A stretch of 14,304 nt of DNA. Source: CAZPHI01 sp964586425 (GTDB taxonomy: Bacteria > Bacillota > Clostridia > Lachnospirales > Lachnospiraceae). The stretch spans positions 1 through 14,304 of the forward strand of contig CAZPHI010000053.1 in the NCBI GenBank assembly GCA_964586425.1, given 5' to 3'. The stretch's first letter is position 1, and the number at the start of each line of letters is the position of its first letter. The position numbers and the translations under genes are program-made. The notes below the pieces were generated by a model. The model was not told where the DNA came from. It saw nothing but the letters and a program-made list of their open reading frames with translations, and did no database searches. Shown here piece by piece: positions 13,886 to 14,304 of this stretch.

Positions 13886-14304
13886 TTATCTTATTACTTC
13901 CTTACCACCCATATATGGCTGGAGTGCTTTAGGAATATTGATAGAACCATCCTCATTAAGGTTATTCTCAAGAAATGCAATTAACATTCTAGGTGGTGCA
14001 ACAACTGTGTTATTAAGAGTATGAGCGAAGTACTTTCCATCCGGTCCATTAACTCTAATCTTAAGTCTTCTAGCCTGAGCATCTCCTAAATTTGAACAGC
14101 TACCAACTTCAAAGTACTTCTTTTGTCTTGGAGACCATGCTTCAACATCAATTGATTTTACTTTAAGATCTGCAAGATCACCAGAACAACATTCAAGTGT
14201 TCTTACTGGAATATCAAGTGTTCTAAATAAATCAACTGTATTCTTCCACAATTTATCAAACCACATCTTGCTGTCTTCTGGCTTACAAACAACAATCATT
14301 TCCT
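13886..14304 (-). CDS. serS: seryl-tRNA synthetase, C-terminal part (gene runs off the window)
   Basis: The last 138 or so codons of the class II synthetase that charges tRNA-Ser. The visible part begins within the catalytic core at EMIVVCKPEDS, then shows the motif 2 to 3 region: GDLADLKVKSIDVEAW, the SCSN-x-x-D-A-Q-A-R-R block that follows motif 2, and motif 3 as TLNNTVVAPPR followed by FLENNLNEDGSINIPKAL and PYMGG near the C-terminus. Common bacterial SerRS has TLNGSGLAVGR in motif 3, so this copy has Asn-Asn-Thr and Ala-Pro-Pro in place of Gly-Ser-Gly and Ala-Val-Gly; the essential Arg is kept. The frame is open through the window edge (the codon before the apparent ATG at 14299 is GAA), so that Met is internal and the start lies outside. 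The expected upstream T-box is not visible here. Confidence 0.93.
   Translation of the reverse strand, partial: EMIVVCKPEDSKMWFDKLWKNTVDLFRTLDIPVRTLECCSGDLADLKVKSIDVEAWSPRQKKYFEVGSCSNLGDAQARRLKIRVNGPDGKYFAHTLNNTVVAPPRMLIAFLENNLNEDGSINIPKALQPYMGGKEVIR

Overview
This is a low-GC (about one third G+C by eye), densely coded chromosomal window. The tRNA-Arg gene encodes its own CCA end, Shine-Dalgarno sequences are strong GGAG types, and terminators are classic U-tract hairpins. Protein families fit an anaerobic Clostridia-type Firmicute, most likely a Lachnospiraceae gut or rumen bacterium: a DUF3881-type protein, an Ig/DUF4214 exported protein and a CBM9-like esterase. The taxonomic placement is an inference from gene content; no species can be named. 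I see no phage, transposon, CRISPR or plasmid genes.

Layout from left to right. Positions 121-3447 (minus strand) hold an ABC transporter operon: a LolD/MacB-type ATPase followed 18 bases later by a large FtsX-type permease, with a good sigma-A promoter just upstream. Positions 3579-4892 (minus) encode a bicupin protein that carries all metal ligands and the lid glutamate of oxalate decarboxylase at a constant offset from the Bacillus subtilis enzyme. Divergently, 5092-6772 (plus) encode a second, unrelated ABC transporter (BcrA-like ATPase plus six-helix ABC-2 permease). A lone tRNA-Arg(CCT) with its own promoter and terminator sits at 6821-6896 (minus).

Positions 7053-8600 (plus) encode a membrane-anchored or secreted alpha/beta-hydrolase with a C-terminal CBM9-like domain. 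It converges, with only 5 bases between stop codons, on 8606-9817 (minus), an exported protein with an Ig-like domain and DUF4214-like repeats. These two look like cell-surface functions, one for polysaccharide or ester hydrolysis and one for adhesion or scaffolding.

Positions 9983-13720 (minus) are a three-gene operon: an HD-GYP protein (probable cyclic-di-GMP phosphodiesterase), a DUF3881-like protein of unknown function and an acyl-CoA ligase. A promoter lies in front and a long-stem terminator behind. The window ends inside serS (13886 onward, minus), whose terminator separates it from that operon.

No single undescribed system stands out. The features most worth a second look are the oxalate-decarboxylase homologue with a broken tryptophan pair and an altered lid, the HD-GYP/DUF3881/acyl-CoA ligase operon, and the esterase-CBM9 fusion facing the Ig-DUF4214 protein.
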